NCBI GenBank assembly: GCA_002104905.1
Contig: MCFE01000873.1
Location: 1-29,118, forward strand
Origin: Basidiobolus meristosporus CBS 931.73
Taxonomy: Eukaryota; Basidiobolomycota; Basidiobolomycetes; Basidiobolales; Basidiobolaceae
Reading direction: 5' to 3'
Length of the DNA stretch: 29,118 nucleotides
The position numbers and the translations under genes were made by a program. Below, piece after piece: positions 10,096-20,486 of this stretch (position 1 is its first letter; every line of letters begins with the position of its first letter). The notes below the pieces were generated by a model. That model saw only the letters and a program-made list of their open reading frames with translations. It was not told the DNA's origin and made no database searches.

Positions 10096-10830
10096 TTGTC
10101 CAACCAGGAGTATGACTTTGCAGACCTCATAGTGGCCTTTGCTAGCTGCAACATGACAGTGCAGGTCTCAGAGATTCTGTTGCACAACTACAAAGTCAAA
10201 ATGCTCAGCAGCCTATCTAAACTCCCTCCTACAATAATCCAAAGATCACTTCCACTACCATGTTCTGTGGCTCCCACAATGAGTTCCAAGGTTTCCTCAA
10301 GATAGTCAAACAGCACTTGTTGCTACAGCCTAATTAGTTCCCAACAGATCAAGCAAAAGTTGGTTCTATCTTTAACCTGCTAACTGGAATGGCACAGAAA
10401 TGGCTCTCCTATTTGATGGGAACCAACTCCACTCTACTCAGTGACTACCATGCCTTCCTCACAGAGATTGAGCTAACATTTGGCAACATTGACCCAGGCA
10501 GAACTGCTGCTAACACAAGCAAGAATCTGAAGCAAGCAAACAGGCCTGCATCCATTTATGCTGCTGAATTCTGGCTAATAGCCAGTCAACCAAGCCTTTG
10601 GGGTGATGTTGCCCTAATTAGTCAGTTTAATAAGGACCCAACAATGAGGTCAGTGAGATACTACTTGCACTCCCTGACACTACTTCTCTGGGTGAAGCTA
10701 TACATCTAGCAGTCAAGTAGTGCTTCAAGGATACTCCATGGAGGCAAGTGATCCCAAGCTCTGATAAATAAGGCACACTGATGGATATTGAGCCTATCTC
10801 CCCTAACAGCAGTACCCTGTATGAGCCCGG
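10096..10830 (+). pseudogene. Ty3/gypsy gag (retrotransposon gag domain), copy B
   Basis: The central part (10,389-10,709, preceded in frame by Q-A-K-V-G-S-I-F-N-L-L-T-G) encodes M-A-Q-K-W-L-S-Y-L, then F-L-T-E-I-E-L-T-F-G, R-T-A-A-N-T-S-K-N-L-K-Q, I-Y-A-A-E-F-W-L-I-A and A-L-I-S-Q-F. This is the Retrotrans_gag pattern 'L.G.A..W......F..F...F.......A...L..L.Q...S...Y...F..L......ALI..F..GL'. The N-terminal part is at 10,096-10,305. The C-terminal tail has a T-L-M-D-I-E-P-I stretch like the 'PMEID' tail of fungal gags. No CCHC zinc knuckle is seen. Stops and frameshifts are present. The matching protease may be the one at 13,785-14,105, displaced by the Tnp2 element. Confidence 0.8.
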
Positions 10831-10897
10831 TCAAATCCCTATATGAAATGAGACAACACCTGTTGAAACAAATGCCAAGGATACTTTATGGAGCCAA

Positions 10898-12540
10898 GTG
10901 AGCCCAGTTAACCATCTACTAGTGAATGATGTAACGTTGTGGCTAGAGAAGTGGTGCATTTCCACTAATATCAGTAATGGGGGCTTTGAGGATTTATTAC
11001 TCCTTCTTGCCAAAAACATACTGGGATGCAACATACCATGTACATGGTACAAGTGGACAACCATCATGTGGCTGGCAACATATGATCCAGAGATTCTCCT
11101 GATTTCAGCATGTGTTAACAGTTGCATGGCATTCACATCCAAAATGCCACCTTTGCAACATGTCCAAATTGTCAGGAAACCATCACCATTGAGGGAAAAC
11201 ATTGTTCACACTCCAGATATATTCTGGTAATACCCCATTTAAAGAAGCTCATGCAGTCCAACAAATATTGTGAAGCTATAAAGTACCTCACTCAGTATCA
11301 ATCAAGTGCCAACATATCCAATATTTTTGATGGCAAACATGACAAACAGCTAAGAAGCAAGGGTTACTTTGAAGGTATGTATGACCATGCCTTTGCCTTG
11401 GTATTTGATGGAATCTCATTAAACAAGTACCTGAGCAGCAAGTCCTGCAGGCTGCTGATTCTCATCAACCTGAATCTACTGCTTAGCCTACAGTGTCAGA
11501 GCAGAAATCTGATGGTAGTCTCACTAGTATCTGGGCCTAGATCACCATCCAACTGGGATAGCTACCTGTATCCATTGCTAGATGAATTTTGTATGCTTTC
11601 CAGCAGGATACCAATAAATGGCCATAATGTTAACTCACATATCATTAGACTTGTTCTGTTGGATAGTGCCTCATAGAGCCATGAGTGCCAAATGATGCCA
11701 TAGTGTGCCAAGGAGGCTAAGTGAGTCTATACTTGGCCACAGAGTGTGAAACATTGCTCTGCATCTTCATGCAAAGTGGCCCCTGCATTTCACCCATTTT
11801 GTTGGAGAAAATACATTTTTTGACCTTTTTTTTGGATCAATGTTGTGTAGGATGTGAAAAGGCACAGAAGGACTGAAGACATGCATCTGGTACTCAATAC
11901 CCATGGCACTCTGAATCTAGTTCCTGTGGCTCGTATCATGCCACAAAAATGCAAGGCACTATCTTGGTGCACTGGTACTATCTGGCACTATAAGTGCTTT
12001 ATATAGGTTTTTCTTTAGGGCCAATATTTAAATATAGTGCCAGATAGTACCAGTGGACCAAGATAGTGCCATGCATTTTTGTGGCATGATACAAGCCACA
12101 GGAACTAGATTCAGAGTGCCATGGGTATTGAGTACCAGATGCATGTCTTCAGTCCTTCTGTGCCTTTTCACATCCTACACAACATTGATCCAAAAAAAAA
12201 GGTCAAAAAGTGTATTTTCTCCAGCACAATGGGTGAAACACAGGGGCTGCTTTGCATGAAAATGAAGAGTAATGTTTTACACTCTGTGGCCAAATTTAGG
12301 TCTACTATGCCTTTCTGGCACTTAATGGCACTATTTGGCACTCATGGCTCAATGTGGCACTATCCAATGGAACAAGTCTATTATCTGCATTGGAGATACC
12401 CTGGCCATTAGCTAGATAGCTGGCTTTTCTGGGCACAATGGAGGGTATAGCTGTTGAATGTGTGAGATCCAGAGGACTTACTTCATAACTCACACACATT
12501 ATTATTGCTCAAGCTCCAGCACTGAGAATATCATCTTTCA
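10898..12540 (+). pseudogene. CACTA/EnSpm Tnp2-type transposase fragment, split by a foldback element
   Basis: From 11,122 the frame encodes C-P-N-C-Q-E, then I-P-H-L-K-K-L-M, I-F-D-G-K-H, A-L-V-F-D-G-I-S-L, I-L-I-N-L-N-L-L and G-P-R-S-P-S-N-W-D-S-Y-L-Y-P-L-L-D-E-F. This is the order seen in Transposase family Tnp2 proteins of basidiomycete CACTA elements ('CP.C', 'DIFDG', 'DGF..F', 'NLP', 'GP..P.D..SFL.PL..E'). The homology stops at 11,647 and resumes at about 12,380 with I-C-I-G-D-T-L-A-I-S, then A-G-F-S-G-H-N-G and M-C-E-I-Q, matching 'GD.PA..K..GF.GHN....CR.C'. The upstream part (10,898-11,120) is weaker. The C-terminal half is missing or unrecognisable. Confidence 0.8.
11648..12378. mobile_element. 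Palindromic foldback element (731 bp) inserted in the Tnp2 gene
   Basis: Two arms of about 340 bp are near-perfect inverted copies of each other, separated by about 35-45 bp around 12,000. Both ends read GACTTGTTCYRTTGGATAGTGCC facing outward. The flanks are CATTA (11,643-11,647) and TATTA (12,379-12,383), a 5-bp duplication with one mismatch, and removal rejoins the Tnp2 frame. The arms encode the same short peptide on opposite strands only because of the palindrome. The first 14 bases of the ends match the Harbinger-like element at 2,256-5,653, so this is probably a non-autonomous derivative moved by that transposase family. Confidence 0.85.
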
Positions 12541-13784
12541 GCAGAGAGAACATACAGAAGTCAGCATGCAATTTCACCAATGTTGGCAAGCCATAAGCCA
12601 TTGGCCAGAATATGGAATGAATTGGAAACTGGAGATACTTAAGTTAGAGGGTATATGTTGGAGCAAAGGCCTTCCACTGGGGGCAAAGCATTTGCTTTTC
12701 AACAATATCCCTATACTGATGACCATGTAGTATGTGTGGTATTTCAAGCTAAATAAACCCATCAAAATACCAGAGAAAATTGAAAGAATTGGCAAGATAT
12801 CCCAGAGTATCTGCTAACCTAGGTACTTCTCATGGACTCCAATCAACATTCATATACATATTCAACAATACAAGTGCAAGGGCTGGATGAACTGGATCTG
12901 TATTTATTTGGGCAGCCTTCTGAAGCCATTTCCACTAAGAGTACATTGGAAACATTGGGAGCTCATACGGACATTTTAGGAATTTTTATCCAGAAGTGGA
13001 TCACCAATGCCAACTTGATGCATCTACAGCTTTTGTGCAAAGAGTTTCTGATGGAATTTGAAGGGTTATAATACAAACATACAGCTGAACATGTTGATCT
13101 CTGTTGCTACTGTATCCATTTGCTACTTTATCTTGCTTGCTGTGTTGGGCTCATAACCTGTTGTAAGAGTCTTGGAGATATTGGAAGTGATTGAGAGGAC
13201 AAGTAGATTATGTGGTTTTCACTGGTGGATTACAAATTCTTACAACAGGGCCTGGCAGTGATAAAGGGAGAGGAATAAGCCTACCCAAACCAGAGTCAGC
13301 TAAGTGTGAGAGATGCAGTGCAGTTCCCACCAATCAATGCCATCAACCTAGATCAGTTTGAATCCCACAATGACCAAGAAGAATTACTAACAAGAATATG
13401 ACTGTTTTTACTCAGGTTGATAGTGCAGCCTGTGGAGCTACACACCAGTGAGGTAGTTGAGTTTGCAGAGAAAGGCAACCTTTCTACTATATCCTTAATG
13501 TCCTCCATTATAGACAGGGTGGATATCCTACAGGCAGGCAAAGCTACACCATCAAGAAATCAGGTGATTATTACAATGCCAGCAGTGGAATCTTGGAACA
13601 TTAAAAGCCACACCAGGAGGTTGCAGCACTTTTCAAGAGCAGTGCTAAAGAAGATATACTTGAACATTGCAAGGATTTGTTTCAAAGACTGGCAGATAAG
13701 GGGCTAGATCTTACAGAGCCAGTAGAATACCAGGACATATAGTAGGGCTCTGACCAAAGTGATGGGCAATGGGTGTTGTGGTAG
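12541..13784. other. Unassigned degraded stretch between Tnp2 fragment and gypsy B protease
   Basis: Short open stretches (for example 12,832-13,071 and 13,417-13,707) give no family I can name. The position, between a Tnp2 fragment and a gypsy protease, suggests it mixes the lost Tnp2 C-terminus with the end of gypsy gag. I cannot place the junction. Confidence 0.35.
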
Positions 13785-14105
13785 AGACACTTATTAAATG
13801 GTGGATTTTAATGGAGTCACTTGTTGTGTATCTGGTTGGGCTTAATGCTAGTGTTGGGTATTAAGACTTGTATAGGTCAGTACTATCTACAAATGAGTTA
13901 AAATTGAAAATTTAATGGAAATAAATCAACTTGTATTCATAAGAAGGTAAAAGCATTAGTTGATTCAGGAAGCAGAGAGGGCAAAAAACAGGTAATAGCC
14001 AATCAATGTACACAAACATATAAGGTGACTCAGTGTATGGGATCAGAAAATGAGTGTAATGGCCAAGAACCAATAAAATGCAATCAAGGGATAGTGGTGA
14101 TGAAA
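13785..14105 (+). pseudogene. Ty3/gypsy protease-region remnant, copy B
   Basis: The stretch aligns with bases 1-320 and retains the aspartic protease motif V-K-A-L-V-D-S-G-S at about 13,948-13,972, which corresponds to the 'ALIDSGAT' active site of gypsy proteases. Homology to copy A ends near 14,105, shortly before copia copy B begins. Confidence 0.65.
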
Positions 14106-14229
14106 TATCTTGAACAGGTTTTTTGTTGGACCAGAGGAGGAATTTTTTTCCAGCAGTTTTTGTTCAGTGTCCAGCAGCCTCAATACCTCTTGAGCATGGG
14201 ATTTATATTTTTCATAGCAATATGATGGG

Positions 14230-14486
14230 ATCATCACATTTATTTTTTGCACTGCAAGGATGTATACAATCAGGTATATATCCAACTTTTTATGCCAGAA
14301 GTAAGCACCTGATATTAGAGACCATCCTATATGGGGAGCTATGGAGGATAACTTAGTTAACTAAGCTTACATCCCTACTGATGATATGAGTGCAAACATA
14401 TTTACCAAATCATTAGCTAGAGACAAAGTCAAATGTCTTAGATCTCAATTAGGACAAGTCAACATGAGTATTTAGTTGAGCAGGAG
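14230..14486 (+). pseudogene. Ty1/copia RNase H C-terminus, copy B
   Basis: The + frame gives L-Q-G-C-I-Q-S-G, then P-T-F-Y-A-R-S-K-H-L, then Y-I-P-T-D-D-M-S-A-N-I-F-T-K-S-L and L-R-S-Q-L-G-Q-V. These are the 'NQGAIxLxxNPxFHxRSKHI', 'TxDMxADIFTKxL' and 'LRxxLGL' boxes at the end of copia pol. One stop lies between them. The C-terminal stop is followed directly by a purine tract ('gagcaggag') and the LTR. Confidence 0.88.
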
Positions 14487-14834
14487 TGTTGTGAGTATTG
14501 CATTTACATCTAAATGGTCACCTAACTTGGCTGCTTGGATCACTACATACCAATCTCCAAGAATCCTGACCAAATTCCTTGATGGGACTTACTGATAATA
14601 TATATTCACCAAAACATCAGGTACTCAAAACATGAAATTTTGTTAAACAGTCCAAACAGCCCCAAACTCTCCACACATGCTTTTGGGACCTTCCTAGATA
14701 TTTCCTACATATTTTCTTGCCAAGACCATGTTAAGGTATAAATATTACCTTACATCCAATAGTTCTTTAAATGAAAACAACATGATCTACTTGTTCTCCT
14801 AATTTCTTCCAGTATTTCCAGAACTCTTACAACA
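14487..14834 (+). repeat. Ty1/copia 3' LTR, copy B (348 bp)
   Basis: It starts TGTTGTGAG and ends CTCTTACAACA, so its ends form a short inverted repeat (TGTTG..CAACA). This is the best-preserved of the three related LTRs and defines the boundaries of the others. Confidence 0.88.
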
Positions 14835-15041
14835 GTAATTACAAAGCTTACAAGAATTAAGTAGATGGACAAGAGATACTTTCTCACTTGAAAAGCTACA
14901 GAAGTTAGCATAGTAAGCTCAGCTTACAATCCTACTTGTGAAATGATTGCAGATATAATCATAACACCATTTGGCTGATACATATTTGAATGTCATAGAC
15001 TACAAATAGGCCAAGTTCATATGAATGCTTAGTTAAGCAGG
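14835..15041 (+). pseudogene. Ty1/copia RNase H C-terminus, copy C
   Basis: It encodes a decayed Y-N-P-T-C-E-M-I-A-D-I-I-T box, then a stop, then R-L-Q-I-G-Q-V-H-M, aligned with copy B's 'YIPTDDMSANIFTK' and 'LRSQLGQV'. It starts immediately after the last base of the copy B LTR, so the two 3' ends lie head to tail. Confidence 0.75.
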
Positions 15042-15387
15042 TGTGTGATAAGCTCTTTAATTATACCAAGCTACTCTGTTGTCTTGGTCACTTAGGTTAT
15101 AGCTTCAATTCTTATTATGACTTGTTCAGATCCCCTACTGAAATTTACACGGAGCATTTTACTAGAATGCTAGGTGGCCAGACATGGGAGATCTCAAAGT
15201 TGTCCAAAGGCCCTAAACCTTGTACACATGTTCTTGGGACCTTCTTAAGCATATCCCACATTTTTGTCTTGCCAAGACCATGTAAATGTATAAGTACCAC
15301 TTTCACATTCAACAAATCACAAGGTGAAAACCCCACAGTCAACTTGTCCTCCCAATCACCACCAATATCTCCGAAACTCTCACCGCG
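15042..15387 (+). repeat. Ty1/copia 3' LTR, copy C (about 346 bp), border of the repeat region
   Basis: It begins TGTGTGATAAG after a purine tract ('taagcagg') and aligns throughout with copies A and B ('gccaagaccatgt', 'cttgtcctcccaatc'). Its end reads ctctcaccgcg where copies A and B have ctcttacaaca, so the final bases are mutated or recombined and the end is uncertain by a few bases. Sequence to the right is CpG-rich. Confidence 0.8.
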
Positions 15388-15640
15388 GTTGAGGCTTAAG
15401 ATGAACTCCAGGCTTATAATACAGTTGGAAATACTCCCCCGACGTGAGACCAAGAAGTGGGCGAATCCGTTCAAGAGTAATGGGAAAGCCTGGATGCTTG
15501 GCACTCATTATGGTGGGTGGCAAGTGGGCACTGAAATAGAAGATTGAGCAAAAAACCTGGTTGACACGTTCGAATTGGCCTGTCTGACTGGTATGAGACC
15601 AATTGGTGACCATGCTTTCGAACCACAACTGCGGATCTGG
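15388..15640 (-). pseudogene. Possible Ty3/gypsy integrase relic behind the chitin synthase gene
   Basis: The minus frame of 15,380-15,628 includes H-T-S-Q-T-G-Q-F-E-R-V-N-Q-V, which resembles the gypsy integrase motif 'HPQTDGQTERVNQ'. It is followed by weak similarity to the 'GFHP' region. It lies between the last copia LTR and the chitin synthase stop codon, on the strand opposite to the other retroelements. Only one motif supports it, so a chance match or ordinary 3' flanking sequence is possible. Bases 15,641-15,810 hold nothing I recognise. Confidence 0.35.
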
Positions 15641-15810
15641 AAGACAGGTGCAGCGTCAGTATCGATGCCATCAACACGGCTTTGGAATTCTTAGCCAACA
15701 ACCCAATCCACATGATGAAGTTGATCTGTCCACCAGTGGAGGTGGAAAAGGGAGCTGGCCGGTGGAAACGTGGCTAAGATTAGGGATTTTATTGGAGGAA
15801 GAGGGGGGGA

Positions 15811-18800
15811 TCAAGGCACATCCAATTCCGGGAAGAGATAATGGTCCAAGTAACCGTAGAAATCACTGGACTTCGACTGAGTGGAGGGTCGAGAGATTCC
15901 CGCCGGGTCCCGTTGTCCTTGGGCGATCCGCTCCCAGTCCAGCCACCGGTGCATCGGGACCGAGGTGTGATCGAATTCCCCTTCTTTATGACTATGATCT
16001 AGACCGGTCTCCGATTCCCCCTCCACCAGTCTGGTCTGGCCCCAGGTGAAGTCGTCGAAGTGCCAATAGGCGTAGGTGGGCAGGACCAGGTTCCAGATGG
16101 GTAGGGTGAGCAGGTAGACGATCATGTACCACAGGTAGACGAACCTCCGGGTGGTGGAGAGGATCAGGAGGGCGGGCAAACCAAGGACCAAACTGAGCAA
16201 CACAAGGGGGATGACGGGGACCGATTTCCCCAGGAAAGAGATCCCAAGCAGGTAGAGGGTGAAGAGGATGGCCGCGGGTAGGACCACAGTCCCGAGCAGC
16301 TCCATGAACACGAAGAACTGCATGGAGAAGCAGAAGATCCCGCACAGATCCCGGACCAACACCAATTCCAGCATGTTGTGCACGGTGGAGTTGATCCAGC
16401 GTCGTCGCTGGGAGAGGAGCACCGCGAAGGTGTCCGGTACCACCGTCTTGCAGATCGCCTGGGGGACGAAGAGCAGCTTCCGTTTGGGGAAGGTTTTGAG
16501 AAGCAGGGTGGTGAGGTACCGGTCCTCCCCGAGCAGCAGGAGGTTCTTCTTGTGGAGGGTGTCGACGATGTTCTCCGAGTAGTGCTCGATCACATCCGGA
16601 TTGGCCAGGATAGGCACCCAGTAGTCGTTCGGCCCCTTGCGCGTCTTGATACGGTACATGGAAAAGCATCCGGGGAGGCAGGTGACCCCGCCGAAGACGG
16701 ACTCGAAGGACTTGGACAGGTGGTGCGATATATGGTACTCGAAGACTGTTGGAAGGGGGGAGGTCAGTGTCCTATTCGATCGGATCCATGAAGGAGAAAC
16801 TTACCTTGCATCATAGTGACCCAGCTATCGTTCTTGTTGGCGATCTTGGTCTCGCCGCAGCAGCCCATCACCAGGTCCTCCCGGGCCATGCACGCAGCCA
16901 TGTGAGTGAGGGAATCTTTATGGACCTTCGTGTCGGCGTCCACCTTTGAAATAAGCGAGGTTAGTGGATTGCCAGCTAGGACCGCGAGAGCAGGGCACTC
17001 ACCATCATCAATAGCTCGTAACGATCGGGGCTGACCCCGGATACCTTCCACATCATGTTGAACAACTCGAACTCGAAGGGGCTCATACGCTCGTCGAACA
17101 TCACCTTCTGAAAGAAACTCATCAGCATGATCTGGCTGTCCCGCTTCCCACGATTCCCCGGCTTACTACTGCCCACCTCCTCCGGGGCGCCACACTTGAC
17201 GATCACGATCATGGGGACCTTGGAGATCCCCGCCGACGCTGACTGTTCGTATTGATAATGACCAGCGTAGATTTTGGCCGTGTTGTGTCGCTTACGACCG
17301 TCGGCAATGGCTACGTAGGCGTACGGCTGGACCTGTGAGAAGGGGACGATCTCGTCCCCAAGCATGGAAAGACAAATGTCGGGGGTCGACATCTCGTTAC
17401 CGGCCCCGGTGATCTGGCCGTCCGCGATGACCAGGATCAACTTGTGGGAGATCGGGTAGTGAGTGGTGGCCAACGACTCCAACGTCGTGCGCAGCCCCTC
17501 TTTACCTTCGGAATAGCAGGTGACCAACAGGATGCAATGAAGCGGGTCGAAATTCACCAGAGGGTATTCCGGCTCTTCGGGGGGTACGCGTGGGGAGATC
17601 GGTAGGCACGGGGAGGAAAACACCGGGTAGGTGGTGGTTCCCACTGGATAGGGCTCGGCCCGGAGGCTGAGAAGACGGGATTCATGGCTTTCCCTTATGC
17701 TCTGAAGCTTCCCAGGCTCAAGGCCATCGCCTGGTAGGTGGCGGGTGATATGCTTTTCGTAATGCCCATGCTTCCTGCGAAGCTTTCCTTGCTTGCGGAG
17801 CCTTCTACCTGGCTCGGCCCCAGGGAGCGGTACCGTATACCTGGACACGCGCGGCATGCTTCCAAAGAAGGATTTCTTTCCATCTGCCTCCGCTCTACGA
17901 CTACAAAGGGGGTCAATGAATGGGCCACTCAACGCAAGCAATCCTCCCTGGCCATACCTTACATGGATGTCGTTGGTATCCGCCCAGATCTCCAGCTCCC
18001 TCTCCCGTCTCCTCCGTTGCTCGAAGCTCTCGTTGGCCACGGCACCCATTCTCCAGCTGACCACCCAGCCGAAATAGACGGCCAGAAGAAAGCGGATCAC
18101 CACGAGGGCCACAATGGCCAGCAGGCTCAGGACGAGAAAGATGTTGGCGAGGATGCAGCCGATGGTCTGCGAGTCCACCACCCCCACCTTGATGGTGTCC
18201 ACCAGACACCTGGCCAGTCGAGGGTTCCGGTTCAGGAAGAAGGTGATGTCTTTCCCTCCCATCTGCGGATTGGTCGAGATCAGCTCCAGCATGTCCGGGG
18301 GAAGAATGAAGTCCAATGGAGAGATCCAACGAAGCCGATCAAGGTCAAGTACGTTACTGTGCCACAAAAGAATCTGTCCATGAGTACAGGCAGCAATACA
18401 GGTGAATAGAAGAACAGGTGTGAATCCTCTTTAATATGAAACACATACCCGTCGTACACGACCAGACTGGAGTTGGTCATCTGGATGTCTGACCAATAGT
18501 AGAACACCTCGCCGATGAGGATCTGGCTCAGGCAGTTGATCAGGTAGGGCGTGGCCGTGTGGCATCCTCTTCCGCTGGGATTGGCCGTGGGATTGACAAT
18601 GATCGTGCCGTTAAAGGCGTTATTTTCGATGGGTATACAAGGAAACATGGAATTGATGGGAGAAGGAGACGGCGACGGCGACGGCGACGGCGACATGAAA
18701 AATGAGGATCTGGGTTGGATTACCTCTCGACAGCTACTGTAGTCCTGCTGGAACAGAAAGGACAGGTCTTTACCGTTTAACGAGTCGCCGCCTCCGAACG

Positions 18801-19678
18801 AGCGGGCGGCTGCTGCCGAGCCCTCCGGGAAGGTGGGATGCTGGAATCCATGCAGATTGTATACTTTCCCATGGATGATCACTCGGGATCCACCTACCTC
18901 GGAGACGTGGTATTGAACCGGAGGGAATCCGCAGATTACCTCGTTGAACCCAAACGTGAGAAACGCCACACTGAGAATAATCAAGGCAATGATGATGCAC
19001 AGAGTCACCTTCTCTCGCCAAGCCTGCTGCACGTCCGGGCTTTTCATGCCTGCAGGAGGATGGGTGAGCAGTAAGTGTGAGTACTCGGATGATGATGCTG
19101 ATGCTGATGCCAATCTTACCTGATCTCCGTAGACAGCACCCCAATATGCAGCAGGTCATGGTCCTGGAGCAACACACCCACGGCTTGGGTAGCTTTTTTC
19201 TCCAGGAGGGGATTTTGTCGGTGGGCAAGGGATACTCCCGCCGGATCGAATCCGCCCTTCCCAGGATGCTTACGCCACGTCTTGGTCTTTGTGTAGGGCT
19301 GGTCGAGTCAGAGGAAGCATCCTGCTGATCCAGCGACCTGGCAATGGAAAACGTATGAAATTGCCGGTGGCTCTTGTCGATCTTTTCTCGTTCATGCCGC
19401 ACGAAGGAGGTTCGTCGACCACTACGGGCTGGCTTGTGCGGGCCGTAAATAATGGAGAGGCGTTGGTGGGACGATCCCTCATTATGGCGAGCGTTGGCCT
19501 GGGCGGGTGTGGTTTGGCTGCTCCGGCTGGCTGACTCTTGCTTGTCTGTACCTTGCGAAGGTCGGTCTGAGGAGGATTTGGGTTTGGATGGGGAAAGGAT
19601 ATTCACGTCAGGAGGGACTTCTTTGATCATATTTTTGAAGGGGTGACTGTCACTTTCTTCGAGGGTTCGGATAGCCAC
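15811..19678 (-). CDS. Class IV chitin synthase (Chs3-type), 1,195 aa
   Basis: The enzyme polymerises UDP-N-acetylglucosamine into chitin at the plasma membrane. Five exons, 19678-19120, 19049-18449, 18356-17003, 16943-16805 and 16745-15811, join in frame through GT..AG introns of 59-92 bp, to 1,195 aa (yeast Chs3 is 1,165). The start is the first ATG of the open frame. Residues 1-165 are a polar Ser/Arg-rich tail. Then comes the class IV block with A-W-R-E-K and a membrane segment (about 200-222), a cytochrome-b5-like region (about 225-300), an (SP)6 insert (306-317), a long membrane segment near '[20 protein letters not shown]', and the GT2 catalytic core: V-I-A-D-G, V-D-A-D-T-K (839-844), [17 protein letters not shown] (957-965) and Q-R-R-R-W (997-1,001). 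C-terminal membrane helices follow. There is no myosin motor, which excludes classes V/VII. The exon 3 junction (M-M|V-D-A-D) and exon 5 junction (Q-V-F-E-Y) match the family. Confidence 0.95.
18658..18693 (-). repeat. Hexanucleotide repeat coding (Ser-Pro)6 in chitin synthase
   Basis: Four exact GTCGCC-type units followed by two diverged units (TCTCCT, TCTCCC) encode six Ser-Pro pairs at residues 306-317, within the region between the cytochrome-b5-like part and the next conserved block. No splice signals remove it. Confidence 0.9.
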
Positions 19679-20486
19679 CTAGGTGCTATGGGTACGATCG
19701 GGCGACCAGCGACAAATAAATTAGACGACGTTCAAAGGGGATAGGCTGGGATCACTTGCGAAGTGACATTCAAAGGGAAAAGAAGGTGGTTGGAAACGAA
19801 GCAGAGAATTCGCAAGGAGATAAAGAGAGATGCTCTTCTGGCAATCGATGTCGCAGGTAAAAGTATCAAACCCGTGGCTCCTCGGGCATTTCTTCTGCAC
19901 CCTCTAACAAACCTTATCGATCCATGCATCAAGTTGGTGATTGTGACTGCCACAACGCAACATGACCAGTGCGAAATAACAATCCTGTTTCATGGCCATC
20001 TACCCCATTCGGAGAGATTGGCAGGGACTTCGATGCTTAATATTTACAATGGTTGTAGGACCGTCAGGGGTAACCACATACCAATGTGGTGGTATGCGGT
20101 AATGAGACAGTCGGGTTTCTGATAGAAACATTACTCTAAAACACGTTCGGCGCCTTCAAGAAGTAGGTTCTTCGGAGAAGGTAATTTGACATTGTGTTTA
20201 TAGAAAACTCAAAGAATTCATGTGATGCCACGCTAACTTAAGTAGGGATTCGAGGGAGGGGCGATGGTTATGGGAAGGCGTCGATAATTCTGAATCAGTT
20301 ACAAATTTTGATCCCCATGCATCACGAGGGCCCAGCCAATCAGACAGGGCTCCCCCTCTTTCCAGAGAGCTGAGGATGAGCGCATTAACCCATGATTTGA
20401 TCAACCACGTCAATGCCAGGCTTGATGCAACAGCCATAATACGCTAATACGTCCATTAGTTCTTCGATAACTCTTCAACCTAAATC
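19679..20486. promoter_or_regulatory. Shared upstream region of the divergent chitin synthase and MRH genes
   Basis: The 808 bp lie between two genes that are transcribed away from each other, so the region must carry both promoters and 5' UTRs. I see no canonical TATAAA close to either start. The open stretch at 19,763-20,122 has no recognisable product. No repeat or terminal sequence is seen. Confidence 0.5.

Noticed and set aside
11790-12259. Two near-identical short peptides on opposite strands
   Set aside because: They arise only because the foldback arms are inverted copies; nothing suggests translation.
15992-16669. 225-codon minus-strand open frame overlapping the chitin synthase last exon
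   Set aside because: It is an out-of-frame shadow of the strongly conserved chitin synthase catalytic region.
17738-18409. 223-codon plus-strand open frame
   Set aside because: It is antisense to chitin synthase exon 3 and has no family resemblance; high GC reduces stops on the opposite strand.
18660-18730. Intron that would remove the Ser-Pro repeat in chitin synthase
   Set aside because: A donor-like GTAATCC is present, but no acceptor AG occurs at a usable distance that keeps the frame.
19763-20122. 119-codon open frame between chitin synthase and the MRH gene
   Set aside because: It shows no recognisable motif or domain and sits in the shared upstream region; a chance open frame in GC-balanced sequence is more likely.
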